From Streptomyces canus (GTDB lineage Bacteria; Actinomycetota; Actinomycetes; Streptomycetales; Streptomycetaceae): a stretch of 64,000 nucleotides of DNA. Position 1 is the first letter of the stretch. Every line of letters starts with the position of its first letter. The stretch is taken from the NCBI RefSeq assembly GCF_030816965.1, contig NZ_JAUSYQ010000002.1, forward strand, positions 4,933,501 to 4,997,500. The letters are read 5' to 3'. The position numbers were made by a program, and so were the translations under genes. The notes beneath the pieces were generated by a model that had not been told where the DNA came from, ran no database searches, and saw only the letters and a program-made list of their open reading frames with translations. This document shows, in pieces, positions 1-8,330 of this stretch.

Positions 1-1
1 C

Positions 2-343
2 GCCGCCGGCATCACCTGCACGGTCACCGGGGAGCCGAACGGGCTGCCCGCCGAGGTGCAGTCGGCGCTCGGCTGGGTGGTACGGGAGGCCACCACGAAC
101 GTCCTGCGGCACGGGGACGCCAAGCGGTGCGAGGTGACCCTGCGGAGAGAGGGGGAGCGGGTGGTGCTGACCGTGGAGAACGATGGGGCCTCGCGGTCGC
201 CCGGCACCGGCGGGTCCGGCCTCGCCGGACTGCGCGAGCGGCTCGCGGCCGTGACCGGGACGCTGGAGGCGGGACCTGCCCGCGCGGGCGTGTTCCGGCT
301 GGTGGCGGAGGTGCCGCTGGTGGCGACGGAGGGGGTCTCTTGA
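2..343 (+). CDS. Two-component sensor histidine kinase, C-terminal fragment
   Basis: Only the last 113 codons lie in the window; the gene runs off the left edge. The visible part is a GHKL ATPase domain of the NarL/DesK-type kinases. The N-box reads 'REATTNVLRHGDAKRCEVTL', followed by 'ENDGAS' (equivalent of the DxGxG box) and 'GSGLAGLRERLAAVTGTLEA', the typical short ATP lid and final helix of HPK7 kinases. It should bind ATP and phosphorylate the response regulator encoded 400 bp downstream on the same strand. Sensor and dimerisation domains are not visible, so the signal cannot be guessed. The reading frame closes at TGA 341-343, which is itself part of the first degenerate repeat that follows. 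Confidence 0.85.
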   Translation, partial: AAGITCTVTGEPNGLPAEVQSALGWVVREATTNVLRHGDAKRCEVTLRREGERVVLTVENDGASRSPGTGGSGLAGLRERLAAVTGTLEAGPARAGVFRLVAEVPLVATEGVS

Positions 344-744
344 CTGGGCGGGTGGTGTCGGAGGGGATGGGCTCGTGACTGGGCGGGTGGTGTCGGAGAG
401 GAGGGCTCGTGACTGGGCGGGTGGCGTTGGAGGGGAGGCTCGTGACCGCGCGCCTGATGTGCCGGAGGGGCTCGTGACCGTGTACGTGCTGCCGGAGGGG
501 ATGGGCTCGTGACCGTGTACGAGCTGCCGGAGGGGCTCGTGACCGTGCATGTGGTGCCGGAGGGGCTCGTGACCGTGCAGTGCTGCTGGAGGGGATGGGC
601 TTGTGACCAAGCACGTGGTGTTGGAAGGGACGGTCCGTGATCGTGCGCGTGGTGTCGGAGGGGATGGGCTCGTGACCGTACGTGTGGTGGTGCTGGAGGG
701 GATGGGCTCGTGACCGTACGTGTGGTGGCGCCGGAGGTGGGCTC
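340..744 (+). repeat. Degenerate tandem array of a ribosome-site/GTG-start module
   Basis: About twelve imperfect units of 30-38 bp fill the gap between kinase and regulator. Each unit reads roughly CTCGTGACCGTGcGyGTGGT followed by GCCGGAGGGGATGGG. GTG triplets in equivalent positions begin at 375, 409, 442, 474, 509, 539, 569, 603, 637, 672 and 710, and the last one, 745, is the start codon of the response regulator. The unit therefore is the Shine-Dalgarno sequence, start codon and first codons (V-T-V-R-V) of that gene, repeated upstream. Spacing is not a constant multiple of three, so the copies do not form one open frame. Confidence 0.8.
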
Positions 745-1353
745 GTGACCGTGCGGGTGTTGCTCGCCGATGACGAGCATCTGATTCGGGGCGCGCTCGC
801 CGCGCTGCTCTCGCTTGAGGACGACCTCGCGATCGTCGCGGAGGCGGCGACCGGTCCCGAGGCGCTGGCGATGGCCCGGGCGCACGAGCCCGACGTGGCC
901 GTACTCGATCTCCAGATGCCCGGCGCGGACGGTGTGAAGGTCGCCACATCCCTGCGGACCGAACTGCCCTCGTGCAAGGTGCTGATCGTCACCAGCCACG
1001 GGCGGCCCGGGCATCTCAAGCGGGCGCTGGAAGCCGGTGTGCGGGGGTTCGTTCCGAAAACCGTGAGCGCGCAGCGGCTCGCGGAGATCATCCGCACGGT
1101 GCACGAGGGAAACCGTTACGTCGATCCCGAGTTGGCCGCGGACGCGATCTCCGCCGGGGACTCCCCCCTGACCGTGCGGGAGGCCGAGGTACTGGAACTC
1201 GCCGCCGACGGGGCGCCCGTCGCGGAGATCGCCGAGCGGGCCGCGCTGTCGCAGGGGACCGTACGGAACTATCTGTCGTCGGCCGTCTCCAAGCTGGGGG
1301 CGGAGAACCGTCACACGGCCGTGCGGCTCGCGCGCGAGCGAGGTTGGGTATAG
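745..1353 (+). CDS. NarL/DesR-family response regulator
   Basis: 202 residues. A receiver domain occupies residues 1-118, with the acidic pair D9/D10, the phosphoacceptor D55 in 'VAVLDLQMPG', T83 and K105 in 'GFVPK'. A LuxR-type helix-turn-helix follows (about 140-200, 'LTVREAEVLELAADGAPVAE'). It should be phosphorylated by the upstream kinase and act as a DNA-binding transcription factor. The start chosen is GTG 745, preceded by GGAGGTGGGCTC; an open frame continues back to 682 but only through the repeat array, and the family begins at this position ('MTVRVLLADDEHLIR'). The stop TAG is 22 bp before tRNA-Gly. Confidence 0.9.
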   Translation: MTVRVLLADDEHLIRGALAALLSLEDDLAIVAEAATGPEALAMARAHEPDVAVLDLQMPGADGVKVATSLRTELPSCKVLIVTSHGRPGHLKRALEAGVRGFVPKTVSAQRLAEIIRTVHEGNRYVDPELAADAISAGDSPLTVREAEVLELAADGAPVAEIAERAALSQGTVRNYLSSAVSKLGAENRHTAVRLARERGWV

Positions 1354-1375
1354 TGGTTCTCGCACCACGGCGCAT

Positions 1376-1451
1376 GCGAACGTAGCTCAGTTGGTAGAGC
1401 GCAACCTTGCCAAGGTTGAGGTCGCGAGTTCGAACCTCGTCGTTCGCTCCA
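1376..1451 (+). tRNA. tRNA-Gly (anticodon GCC)
   Basis: 76 nt with encoded CCA. Acceptor GCGAACG pairs with CGTTCGC; D-arm 'TAGCTCAGTTGGTAGAGC', anticodon stem-loop AACCTTGCCAAGGTT with anticodon GCC, and T-arm GCGAGTTCGAACCTCGT are all intact. It lies directly downstream of the response regulator. Confidence 0.95.
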
Positions 1452-1453
1452 TC

Positions 1454-1487
1454 GAGAAGCCCCCTGGTTTTCACCGGGGGGCTTCTC
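1454..1487. terminator. Hairpin between tRNA-Gly and purC
   Basis: Eleven-base arms GAGAAGCCCCC and GGGGGCTTCTC enclose a short loop. It sits between two converging units, the tRNA on + and purC on -, and probably terminates both. Confidence 0.8.
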
Positions 1488-1501
1488 CGTTACGACCAGC
1501 G

Positions 1502-2401
1502 CTACGACCAGCTCGTGCCCGTCAGGCGCTCGTACGCCTCGATGTACTTGGCGCGGGTGCGGTCCACGACCTCCTGCGGCAGCGGCGGCGGGGGCTGCTC
1601 GCTCTTGCGGTCCCAGCCGGACTCCGCCGAGGTCAGCCAGTCGCGCACGAACTGCTTGTCGTACGACGGCTGCGCGTGCCCCGGCTCCCACTGCTCGGCC
1701 GGCCAGAAGCGGGAGGAGTCCGGGGTGAGGACCTCGTCCGCGATGACGAGGGTCTCGCCGTCGAAGCCGAACTCGAACTTGGTGTCCGCGAGGATGATCC
1801 CGCGGTCCCGGGCGATGTCCCGGCCCCGCGAGTAGACGGCGAGGGTCGCCTGGCGCAGCTGGGCCGCGGTGTCGGCGCCGACCTGGCGGGCGACCTCCTC
1901 GTAGGAGACGTTCTCGTCGTGCTCGCCCACGGCGGCCTTGGTTGCCGGAGTGAAGATCGGGGCGGGGAGCTCGCTGCCGTCGACCAGTCCCTCAGGGAGG
2001 GCGAGACCGCAGACCGTACGGGACTCGTTGTACTCCAGCAGTCCGGAGCCGGTGAGATAGCCGCGGGCGACGGCTTCCACGGGGATCATCTGGAGCGACT
2101 TGCAGACCAGGGTGCGGCCCGCCCAGTCGGCGGGGGCGCCGTCCGGAACGGCCGTACTCAGGACGTGGTTCGGCAGCAGGTCGGCGATCTGGTCGAACCA
2201 CCACAGGGACAGCTGGGTGAGGACGCGGCCCTTGTCGGGGATCTCGGTCGGCAGCACCCAGTCGAAGGCGGAGATACGGTCACTGGCGACCATCACGAGG
2301 TCGCCCGCCTCGTTCTGGTACAGCTCGCGCACCTTGCCGGTGTGCAGGTGCACCAGGCCCGGAACCTGGAGCGGCTCGGGCTTTTCTACGAATCCGGACA
2401 C
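1502..2401 (-). CDS. purC: Phosphoribosylaminoimidazole-succinocarboxamide synthase
   Basis: 299 residues, the usual length. SAICAR synthetase joins aspartate to CAIR using ATP in the eighth step of de novo purine synthesis, in the cytoplasm. The N-terminal nucleotide-binding motif 'TGKVRELY' (residues 21-28) is followed by 'SDRISAFDW' (40-48), and 'GLVDGSELPAPIFTPATKA' and 'LADTKFEFG' are family signatures. The start is GTG at 2399-2401, preceded on the minus strand by GGGGAGGAACC. It is the downstream member of a minus-strand run; purD is about 4.5 kb away, so the purine genes are near each other but not contiguous. Confidence 0.97.
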   Translation of the reverse strand: MSGFVEKPEPLQVPGLVHLHTGKVRELYQNEAGDLVMVASDRISAFDWVLPTEIPDKGRVLTQLSLWWFDQIADLLPNHVLSTAVPDGAPADWAGRTLVCKSLQMIPVEAVARGYLTGSGLLEYNESRTVCGLALPEGLVDGSELPAPIFTPATKAAVGEHDENVSYEEVARQVGADTAAQLRQATLAVYSRGRDIARDRGIILADTKFEFGFDGETLVIADEVLTPDSSRFWPAEQWEPGHAQPSYDKQFVRDWLTSAESGWDRKSEQPPPPLPQEVVDRTRAKYIEAYERLTGTSWS

Positions 2402-2506
2402 GGTTCCTCCCCGTGAGTATGTCCAACGGGTCGATTGTCCCGTACGGGGCGCTGACCTTGGACTTGGGGTGCGCTCAGGGAGCGGCGGGGGTGCTGCTGG
2501 GTGAAC

Positions 2507-4015
2507 TCAGTCACGCTTGCAGATGCGGTCCAGCAGGTTGGCGGTGGCGCGCTGGACGCGGGTGTCGACGTGGCCCGGGCGGTCCAGTGCCGGGGACCAG
2601 GCGAAGGTGCCTGCGGCGAAGACCAGGGCGCCGGAGGGGGCGCGGTAGAGGGACGTCTCCTGGTGGCGGAGGGCGCCCTCGCTGTCGGCGTACGGCGAGT
2701 GGGCGAGCAGGATGCGGTCGTCGTGCTCCGGCAGCGGGGTGCGCGGGAAGTAGCGGTCGGCCTCGCCCGCGACCAGGCCGGCGAGTTCGTCGCCCTCCCG
2801 GGCACCGGTCGCCTCCCACAGCCAGTGCTCGGCGTTGCGAACGATCAGGGGGTGGGGCTCGGGCACCCTTCCCGCGTACTGGATGCCGACCAACTGCTGT
2901 TCGGGGCGGTCGACTTCGCGCCAGAGCGCCGGTTTGCCCGGGCCCCTGCGCTTGCGGCAGGTCAGCAGACGGTCGGGGACACCGGACGGCGAGGGGCCCA
3001 ACTCGACCTGCCAGTACATGGTGTTGGCGGACAGGAAGACGAGAGAGGTGCCGCTGTCGCGGGCTCGCTCGACCGTGCGGCGCATGGCCGTCGACCAGTA
3101 CTCGTCGTGGCCGGGGAAGACCAGGCCCCGGTACCGGGTGGGGTCGAGGTGGCCGGCGTGCAGGTCGCGGGCGTCGGCGTAGGCGAGGTCGTAGCCGTAG
3201 CGCTCGGCGAAGCGGATGAAGTCGTAGGCGTGGCCCACATGCAGCGGCAGGCCCGCGCCCGCGTACGGCCGGTCGAAGGAGACCGTGGTCGCCGCGTCGG
3301 CCTCGCCGAGGAGCCGGCCCTGTTCGTCCCAGGCGTGGTAGAGGCTGGCGCCGGTGCGGCCGTCCTCGGGATAGAGGTTGTACGCCTGCCAGGTGACGTC
3401 GGGCAGGAGGAGAAGTAAGTCCGCTGGGTGGTTCTCGCGGACCGTGAAGGGGATGTGGGAGCGGTAGCCGTCGGCGGTCGTGAGGACGGCGACGTATGCG
3501 CCGACGCTCCAGTAGGACGGGATCTGCAGCCGCCAGGACAGCCACCAGTGGTGGCAGGAGACCGTACGCTCCGCGGTGAGCGGCGGGGGCTGGACGATGC
3601 CGGAGAGACGGGGACTGGTGGTGATCTTCGCCGCGCCGTCGCCGCCGTAGTGGCCGATGCGGTAGATGTCGACGCCGAACTCCTGCGGCGGGTCGACGGT
3701 GATGTGGAAGTCGACGGCCTCACCGGGGGCGACCGCGCCGGTCGAGGTGAAGCCCTTGATCTGACGGCGGACGTCGTCGGCGGAGCGGGGGCCGCCGCCG
3801 GGGGCGGTGCGGGGGGAGGGGATGCGCGGGGCGCCCTCCTTCGGGGTGTGGGCGGGGTCCGTCTCGACGTACCACGGGACCACCTGGCCGGTGTCGTCGA
3901 AGTACGTCTCACTGCCGCGCAGCCAGGGGACGGGGCCCTGGCCGAAGGGGTCCGTCACGGCGTGCGCGAGTGCTCCCGACTCCCAGCGGCGGATGTGCTC
4001 CGGTCCTGGGCCCAT
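2507..4015 (-). CDS. N,N-dimethylformamidase large-subunit-like protein
   Basis: 502 residues. The sequence resembles the C-terminal region of the DMF amidohydrolase large subunit, a family found widely as single uncharacterised proteins in actinobacteria. Segments 'GVDIYRIGHYGGDGA', 'TWQAYNLY', 'ARDLHAGHLDPTRYRGLVFP' and 'GHDEYWSTAMR' form a glutamine-amidotransferase-like fold in those relatives. No small subunit gene is adjacent, so true dimethylformamidase activity is not implied. No signal peptide or membrane segment is seen. The open frame extends to 4108, but ATG 4013-4015 has a strong GAGGGAGGGGAGCG ribosome site, and the upstream part is low-complexity. It lies 105 bp upstream of purC on the same strand. 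Confidence 0.7.
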   Translation of the reverse strand: MGPGPEHIRRWESGALAHAVTDPFGQGPVPWLRGSETYFDDTGQVVPWYVETDPAHTPKEGAPRIPSPRTAPGGGPRSADDVRRQIKGFTSTGAVAPGEAVDFHITVDPPQEFGVDIYRIGHYGGDGAAKITTSPRLSGIVQPPPLTAERTVSCHHWWLSWRLQIPSYWSVGAYVAVLTTADGYRSHIPFTVRENHPADLLLLLPDVTWQAYNLYPEDGRTGASLYHAWDEQGRLLGEADAATTVSFDRPYAGAGLPLHVGHAYDFIRFAERYGYDLAYADARDLHAGHLDPTRYRGLVFPGHDEYWSTAMRRTVERARDSGTSLVFLSANTMYWQVELGPSPSGVPDRLLTCRKRRGPGKPALWREVDRPEQQLVGIQYAGRVPEPHPLIVRNAEHWLWEATGAREGDELAGLVAGEADRYFPRTPLPEHDDRILLAHSPYADSEGALRHQETSLYRAPSGALVFAAGTFAWSPALDRPGHVDTRVQRATANLLDRICKRD

Positions 4016-4225
4016 GGTCGCTCCCCTCCCTCGTGCCCCCGTTGTTCGTCCTGCGCCATGCTTTGTGCGCGTGCCGTGCGTGTGCCGTGCGCCTGTCCTG
4101 TGGCACAAGCCCCTGCCATGTGCGCGGCCATGTGCGCGATCGGTCTCAGCACATCACATTCCGCGCCCAGGCTGTCACTATTCGTTGCGAACTGGCCGAA
4201 AGTGGAAGCGGGGACTCCGGATTCG

Positions 4226-6658
4226 TCAGACGAGGCGGACCGGCTTCTCGGGGCGTATCCCCGACTTGACCAGCCAGGCGCGCAGAGGGGCCGGGTCTCC
4301 GTCCTCCACGAGGCTGAGGACGCGGGGGGTGAGGTCCGCGGCGCGTTCGCCGTTGATGAGGAGGGACGGGCCATCGAGCCAGTCAAGGCCCGGGGCGGCG
4401 CCGGCGGTGTCGATCGCGGCGCAGCAGACCATCGCGGTGACGTGGTCGGTGAGGAGTTCCCTGGCGCTGCGGGGCGGTTGGAGCGGGAAGAGGGGGAGGG
4501 CGGTGTCGTCCCAGAGGATGAGATCGGGCGTGCTACGGGACGGCGGGGCGGCGGCTTCCTCACGGGCCAGCTCGGCGGTGAGCGCCGCGGCGAGCGTGTC
4601 GGCTTCGCCGTCTGTGCTTCCACGCGCGCAACCCGCGCCACATTCGTCATCCGCTGCGGGCGCCCCCTGGGCCGCGGTCTCACGGTCGACTCCTGCGGGT
4701 TCGTCCGGCGGGACGGGGGTGTGCTGTCCGGCCGCGAGGGCGTCAGCCGGGGGAGGTTCACGGTCCGGGTCCGCCGTCATGTCACCGTCCGGTGGAGCCG
4801 GTAGGGGGGCGGCGGGAGCCCGGTCGTGCCGGATTGGAGCCGGGGCGGCGGTCGCGAGTGCGTCCGCCTGAGCCGATTCGTGCAGCGCGCCTCCGGCGTC
4901 GGCGTCGTCCGGGGAGGTGGATCCATCGGTCGTCGCCACGCCATCGGCCGGCGGAGGCGGGGCGAGGTCTGTGGAAGCGGGGTCGCCCAGGGGTGGTGCG
5001 GTCCCGCCGGAAGCGAGACCATCCGCGTCCGCCCGAACCGGCCCCTGCTCGTGCTCGTGCTCGACGGCGCCCGGGTCGTCCGCCGAAGTCAGTCCACCGG
5101 CCATCGCCACGCCGTCTGTGGAAGCAGGATCACGCGGAGATGCCGCGGTCCCGCCGGACGCGAGACCATCCGCGTCCGCCCGAACCGGCCCCCGGTCCCG
5201 CCCGGGCTGGACGGCGCCGGGGTCGTCCGCCGAAGTCAGTCCACCGGCCGCCGCCACGCCGTCGGTCGGCGGAGCCAGGGCGAGGTCCGTGGTGGTGGGG
5301 GCGGGTGAGGACGTGGGTGTCGAGGTGGCGGGTCGGTCGGCTGCCGGGGGGTGTGGAGTGGGGCCGGTGTGCCCGGGAGCCGACAGGTGGGCCAGGACTC
5401 GGGAGAGCGTGGGGCCGTGGGATTCCGGCGGGGCGGTTCCCGGGGTGCGGCTCACGCCCTGGGCATCGAGGACTCGGTGGAGTCGGGCCGCGTCCAGGCG
5501 CCACTTTCGGTCCACTACCTCTTCCGGGTACTCCTGCCAGTCCACCGGGGACCAGTCCTGGCCGGTCTCCGCGGGGCCGCCGTGGAAGAGGCGGGCGGCG
5601 AGGAGGGAGGCGGCCTCGTCGACCGCGCCGGGCTCTTCGAGCAGGTCGCAGGCGGGGCGCTCACCCAGACGCGAGGCGAAACCCTCGGCCAGTCGGTCGC
5701 GGCGGGACAGCTCGGTGAGGGCGGCCACCACGCCCGCGTCCAGGCGGGAGGGCCAGCGACCCATCCGCCAGGCGGGGAGCGCGACCCGGGTCAGCAGCCG
5801 GTCCCAGCCCGCGTACGCCAGGCCCACCTGTTCCTGGGCCACGATCCTGAGGCCGTAGTCCACAGCCTGTGCACGCTCCGCGGCCGCGGCCGCGACCCCG
5901 CGCTCCATCTGGGTCGCGTGCTCCCGGCAGCTACGCAGGAGGAGCCGGGCCACCCAGGCGACACCCGCGCACATCACACGGGTGAGCGGACAGCGGCCCG
6001 GGACGGAGCCGACGGCCACGGCCGCGTCCAGACCCCGCACGAAACGGCGGGCCGCCGCTATGTCGGGGTGCGCCGAAGGGCCCGTACCGGCGACGACCGG
6101 AGCAAGGACCGCGCGCAGTTCGCCGACGCGCATCCACCACAGGAACGGCGAGCCGATGACCAGCACCGGTGCGGCCGGGACACGGCGGTGGGAGCCGCGG
6201 ACGCCGGCGATCTCGTCGTGCCGGCCCTCCTGCGGGGGCGGGCCGTGGGCAGGGTGGGTCCGGTCCTCCAGCCAGCTGTCGCAGTCCGGCGTGAGCGCTA
6301 TTGCGGAGGGAGCCGGGACGTCTAGGCGGTCGGCGAGGTCGCGCACCATGCGGTACAGGTCGGGCGCGGACTCCTCGGCGATCGCGACGGTCGGACTGAC
6401 GGCGGGGCGGGCGCGGGCGACGACCAGGGCCACGGCTCCGGCGGCGAGCAGCACCACGGCCCCGAGAACGGTCATGGCGAGGCGGGCGGTGTCCCAGAAC
6501 CCGCCCATGAGATGACTGGTGGAACCTCCGGCGAGCAGCACCACGGCCACCGCCGCGGGCAGCAGCGCCACGGCCAGCGCACGGCTGCGGATGCGCAGCA
6601 CGGCGAGGGCCCGGGAGCGCGCGGCCTGCGCGGCTACCTCGACTCCGATACCGGTCAT
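4226..6658 (-). CDS. Membrane protein related to M48 peptidases, zinc motif absent
   Basis: 810 residues. Two hydrophobic helices (about 33-55 and 60-82) are followed by a segment like M48 peptidases ('SAPDLYRMVRDLADRLDVPA'), then 'ELRAVLAPVVAGTGPSAHPD', where active relatives have ELRAVLAHELGH. The HExxH zinc motif is therefore missing and no replacement is seen. Residues from about 400 to 700 are Pro/Ala/Asp-rich and contain a 49-residue repeat; the C-terminus (about 705-810) is a separate conserved block ending in 'WLVKSGIRPEKPVRLV'. By similarity it is a membrane-anchored pseudo-protease whose role is unknown. The start ATG at 6656-6658 is the first in frame with the hydrophobic N-terminus. 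Confidence 0.6.
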   Translation of the reverse strand: MTGIGVEVAAQAARSRALAVLRIRSRALAVALLPAAVAVVLLAGGSTSHLMGGFWDTARLAMTVLGAVVLLAAGAVALVVARARPAVSPTVAIAEESAPDLYRMVRDLADRLDVPAPSAIALTPDCDSWLEDRTHPAHGPPPQEGRHDEIAGVRGSHRRVPAAPVLVIGSPFLWWMRVGELRAVLAPVVAGTGPSAHPDIAAARRFVRGLDAAVAVGSVPGRCPLTRVMCAGVAWVARLLLRSCREHATQMERGVAAAAAERAQAVDYGLRIVAQEQVGLAYAGWDRLLTRVALPAWRMGRWPSRLDAGVVAALTELSRRDRLAEGFASRLGERPACDLLEEPGAVDEAASLLAARLFHGGPAETGQDWSPVDWQEYPEEVVDRKWRLDAARLHRVLDAQGVSRTPGTAPPESHGPTLSRVLAHLSAPGHTGPTPHPPAADRPATSTPTSSPAPTTTDLALAPPTDGVAAAGGLTSADDPGAVQPGRDRGPVRADADGLASGGTAASPRDPASTDGVAMAGGLTSADDPGAVEHEHEQGPVRADADGLASGGTAPPLGDPASTDLAPPPPADGVATTDGSTSPDDADAGGALHESAQADALATAAPAPIRHDRAPAAPLPAPPDGDMTADPDREPPPADALAAGQHTPVPPDEPAGVDRETAAQGAPAADDECGAGCARGSTDGEADTLAAALTAELAREEAAAPPSRSTPDLILWDDTALPLFPLQPPRSARELLTDHVTAMVCCAAIDTAGAAPGLDWLDGPSLLINGERAADLTPRVLSLVEDGDPAPLRAWLVKSGIRPEKPVRLV
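4950..5275 (-). repeat. 147-bp in-frame repeat inside the M48-like gene
   Basis: Blocks containing GCGAGACCATCCGCGTCCGC at 5013 and 5160, and GTCGTCCGCCGAAGTCAGTC at 5075 and 5222, recur with an exact 147-bp period (49 codons). A third, more degenerate copy lies near 4900. The encoded unit contains 'GGLTSADDPGAV' and 'GPVRADADGLASGGT'. Because the period is a multiple of three, copy-number change would lengthen or shorten the linker without a frameshift. Confidence 0.8.
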
Positions 6659-6882
6659 GACCGGACCTCACCCCCTCCCTGCCGTCCTGCATGCCCAGCT
6701 GTCCTGGCGTTGCTCACTCCCCCACTGTGGCACCCGCCACTGACATCGCAATGCCGGTGGGCCAAGTGCCGGACCGCTTGCGCCGCACCATAGTTGGGCC
6801 CCGGGCCCCCGTCAGCCGTATGGATCCCCGGTCACTCGATGGAATGGCTTTGGGGAGAGGTGGATGACGTACAGCAAAGATC

Positions 6883-6913
6883 AGGCCCCGAATCCTTAGA
6901 CGGATCCGGGGCC
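6883..6913. terminator. Hairpin downstream of purD
   Basis: GGCCCCGAATCC (from 6884) pairs with GGATCCGGGGCC (ending 6912) with one mismatch. It lies about 50 bp beyond the purD stop codon on the minus strand. The rest of the 300-bp gap between 6659 and 6960 shows no gene. Confidence 0.65.
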
Positions 6914-6960
6914 GGTCAGGTTGTTCGGGAGCGGGGGTTTCGCCCTGGTTTTCGAGCTTC

Positions 6961-8214
6961 TCAGGCTCCGGACGCCGCCTTCGCCGCGATGTCCGTCCGG
7001 TGCTGGGAACCGTCGAGCCGGATGCGCGCCACCGCCCGGTACGCACGGTCGCGGGCCTCGGTGAGGTCCTTGCCGGACGCCGTGACCGACAGGACGCGGC
7101 CGCCTGCGCTGACGACGGCGTCGCCGTCCCGCTTGGTGCCGGCGTGCAGGACGTAGGCGTGCGGGGCGTCCTCGGCGGCCACCTCGTCGAGGCCGGTGAT
7201 CGGGTCGCCGGTGCGCGGGGTGGCGGGGTAGTTGTGCGAGGCGACGACCACGGTGACCGCGGCGTCCTCGCTCCAGCGCAGCGGCTCCAGGTCGGCCAGG
7301 TTGCTGGTGGCCGCGGCGAGCAGGATGCCGGCCAGCGGGGTCTCGAGGCGGGCCAGGACGACCTGGGTCTCGGGGTCGCCGAAGCGGGCGTTGAACTCGA
7401 TGACCCTCACGCCTCGCGAAGTGATCGCGAGACCGGCGTAGAGCAGGCCGGAGAAGGGGGTGCCGCGGCGGCGCATCTCGTCGACCGTCGGCTGCAGGAC
7501 CGTCTGCATGACCTCGTCGACCAGCTTGGGGTCGGCCCAGGGCAACGGGGAGTAGGCGCCCATGCCGCCGGTGTTCGGGCCTTCGTCGCCGTCGAGGGCG
7601 CGCTTGAAGTCCTGGGCCGGCTGGAGGGGCAGAACGGTGTCGCCGTCGGTGATGGCAAAGAGGGAGACCTCGGGGCCGTCCAGGAACTCCTCGATGACGA
7701 CCCGGTCGCAGGCGTTGGCGTGCGCTGCCGCGGCCTCGATGTCGCTGGTCACGACGACGCCCTTGCCCGCGGCGAGTCCGTCGTCCTTGACGACGTACGG
7801 GGCGCCGAAGGCGTCGAGGGCCTCGGCGACCTCCTCGGGGGTCGTGCAGACGTAGGAGCGGGCGGTCGGGACTCCGGCCGCGGCCATGACGTCCTTGGCG
7901 AAGGCCTTCGAGCCCTCGAGCTGCGCGGCCTCCCCGGACGGACCGAAGACGGGGATGCCCACCTCGCGCACGGCGTCGGAGACCCCCGCGACGAGCGGGG
8001 CCTCCGGGCCTACGACGACCAGGTCGGCACCGAGCCGCTGCGCGAGCGCTGCCACCGCCGCGCCGTCGAGGGCGTCGACCGGGTGCAGCTCGGCGACCTC
8101 GGCGATGCCGGCGTTGCCGGGGGCGCAGTGCAGGGCACTGACGTCGGGGTCGAGGGACAGGGAGCGGCACAGGGCGTGTTCGCGGGCGCCGTTACCGATG
8201 ACGAGGACCTTCAC
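6961..8214 (-). CDS. purD: Phosphoribosylamine-glycine ligase
   Basis: 417 residues, normal for GAR synthetase, which joins glycine to phosphoribosylamine with ATP in the second step of purine synthesis. The N-terminal motif 'VLVIGNGAREHAL' (residues 3-15) and 'APGNAG' are diagnostic. The ATP-grasp core includes 'YVVKDDGLAAGKGVVV', 'VVIEEFLDGPEVS', 'GPNTGGMGAYSP' and 'VIEFNARFGDPETQV', the metal-binding loop. The start is ATG 8212-8214. It is 116 bp downstream of the dnaX stop on the same strand, with a separate terminator after it. Confidence 0.97.
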   Translation of the reverse strand: MKVLVIGNGAREHALCRSLSLDPDVSALHCAPGNAGIAEVAELHPVDALDGAAVAALAQRLGADLVVVGPEAPLVAGVSDAVREVGIPVFGPSGEAAQLEGSKAFAKDVMAAAGVPTARSYVCTTPEEVAEALDAFGAPYVVKDDGLAAGKGVVVTSDIEAAAAHANACDRVVIEEFLDGPEVSLFAITDGDTVLPLQPAQDFKRALDGDEGPNTGGMGAYSPLPWADPKLVDEVMQTVLQPTVDEMRRRGTPFSGLLYAGLAITSRGVRVIEFNARFGDPETQVVLARLETPLAGILLAAATSNLADLEPLRWSEDAAVTVVVASHNYPATPRTGDPITGLDEVAAEDAPHAYVLHAGTKRDGDAVVSAGGRVLSVTASGKDLTEARDRAYRAVARIRLDGSQHRTDIAAKAASGA

Positions 8215-8330
8215 GGGGGTCAGCCTAACGGGGTTTTTGTGGAGGGTTCCTAAGGGGTGGAGGGAGCGGAGCCGTAGGTTCCTCCAAGATGAGCTCTCGC
8301 GCGCGTCCCTCCCTCGTCCCCCTCTTCGTT

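Noticed and set aside
340..744. CRISPR array
   Set aside because: Units are 30-38 bp contiguous degenerate copies with no unique spacers; they match the downstream start region.
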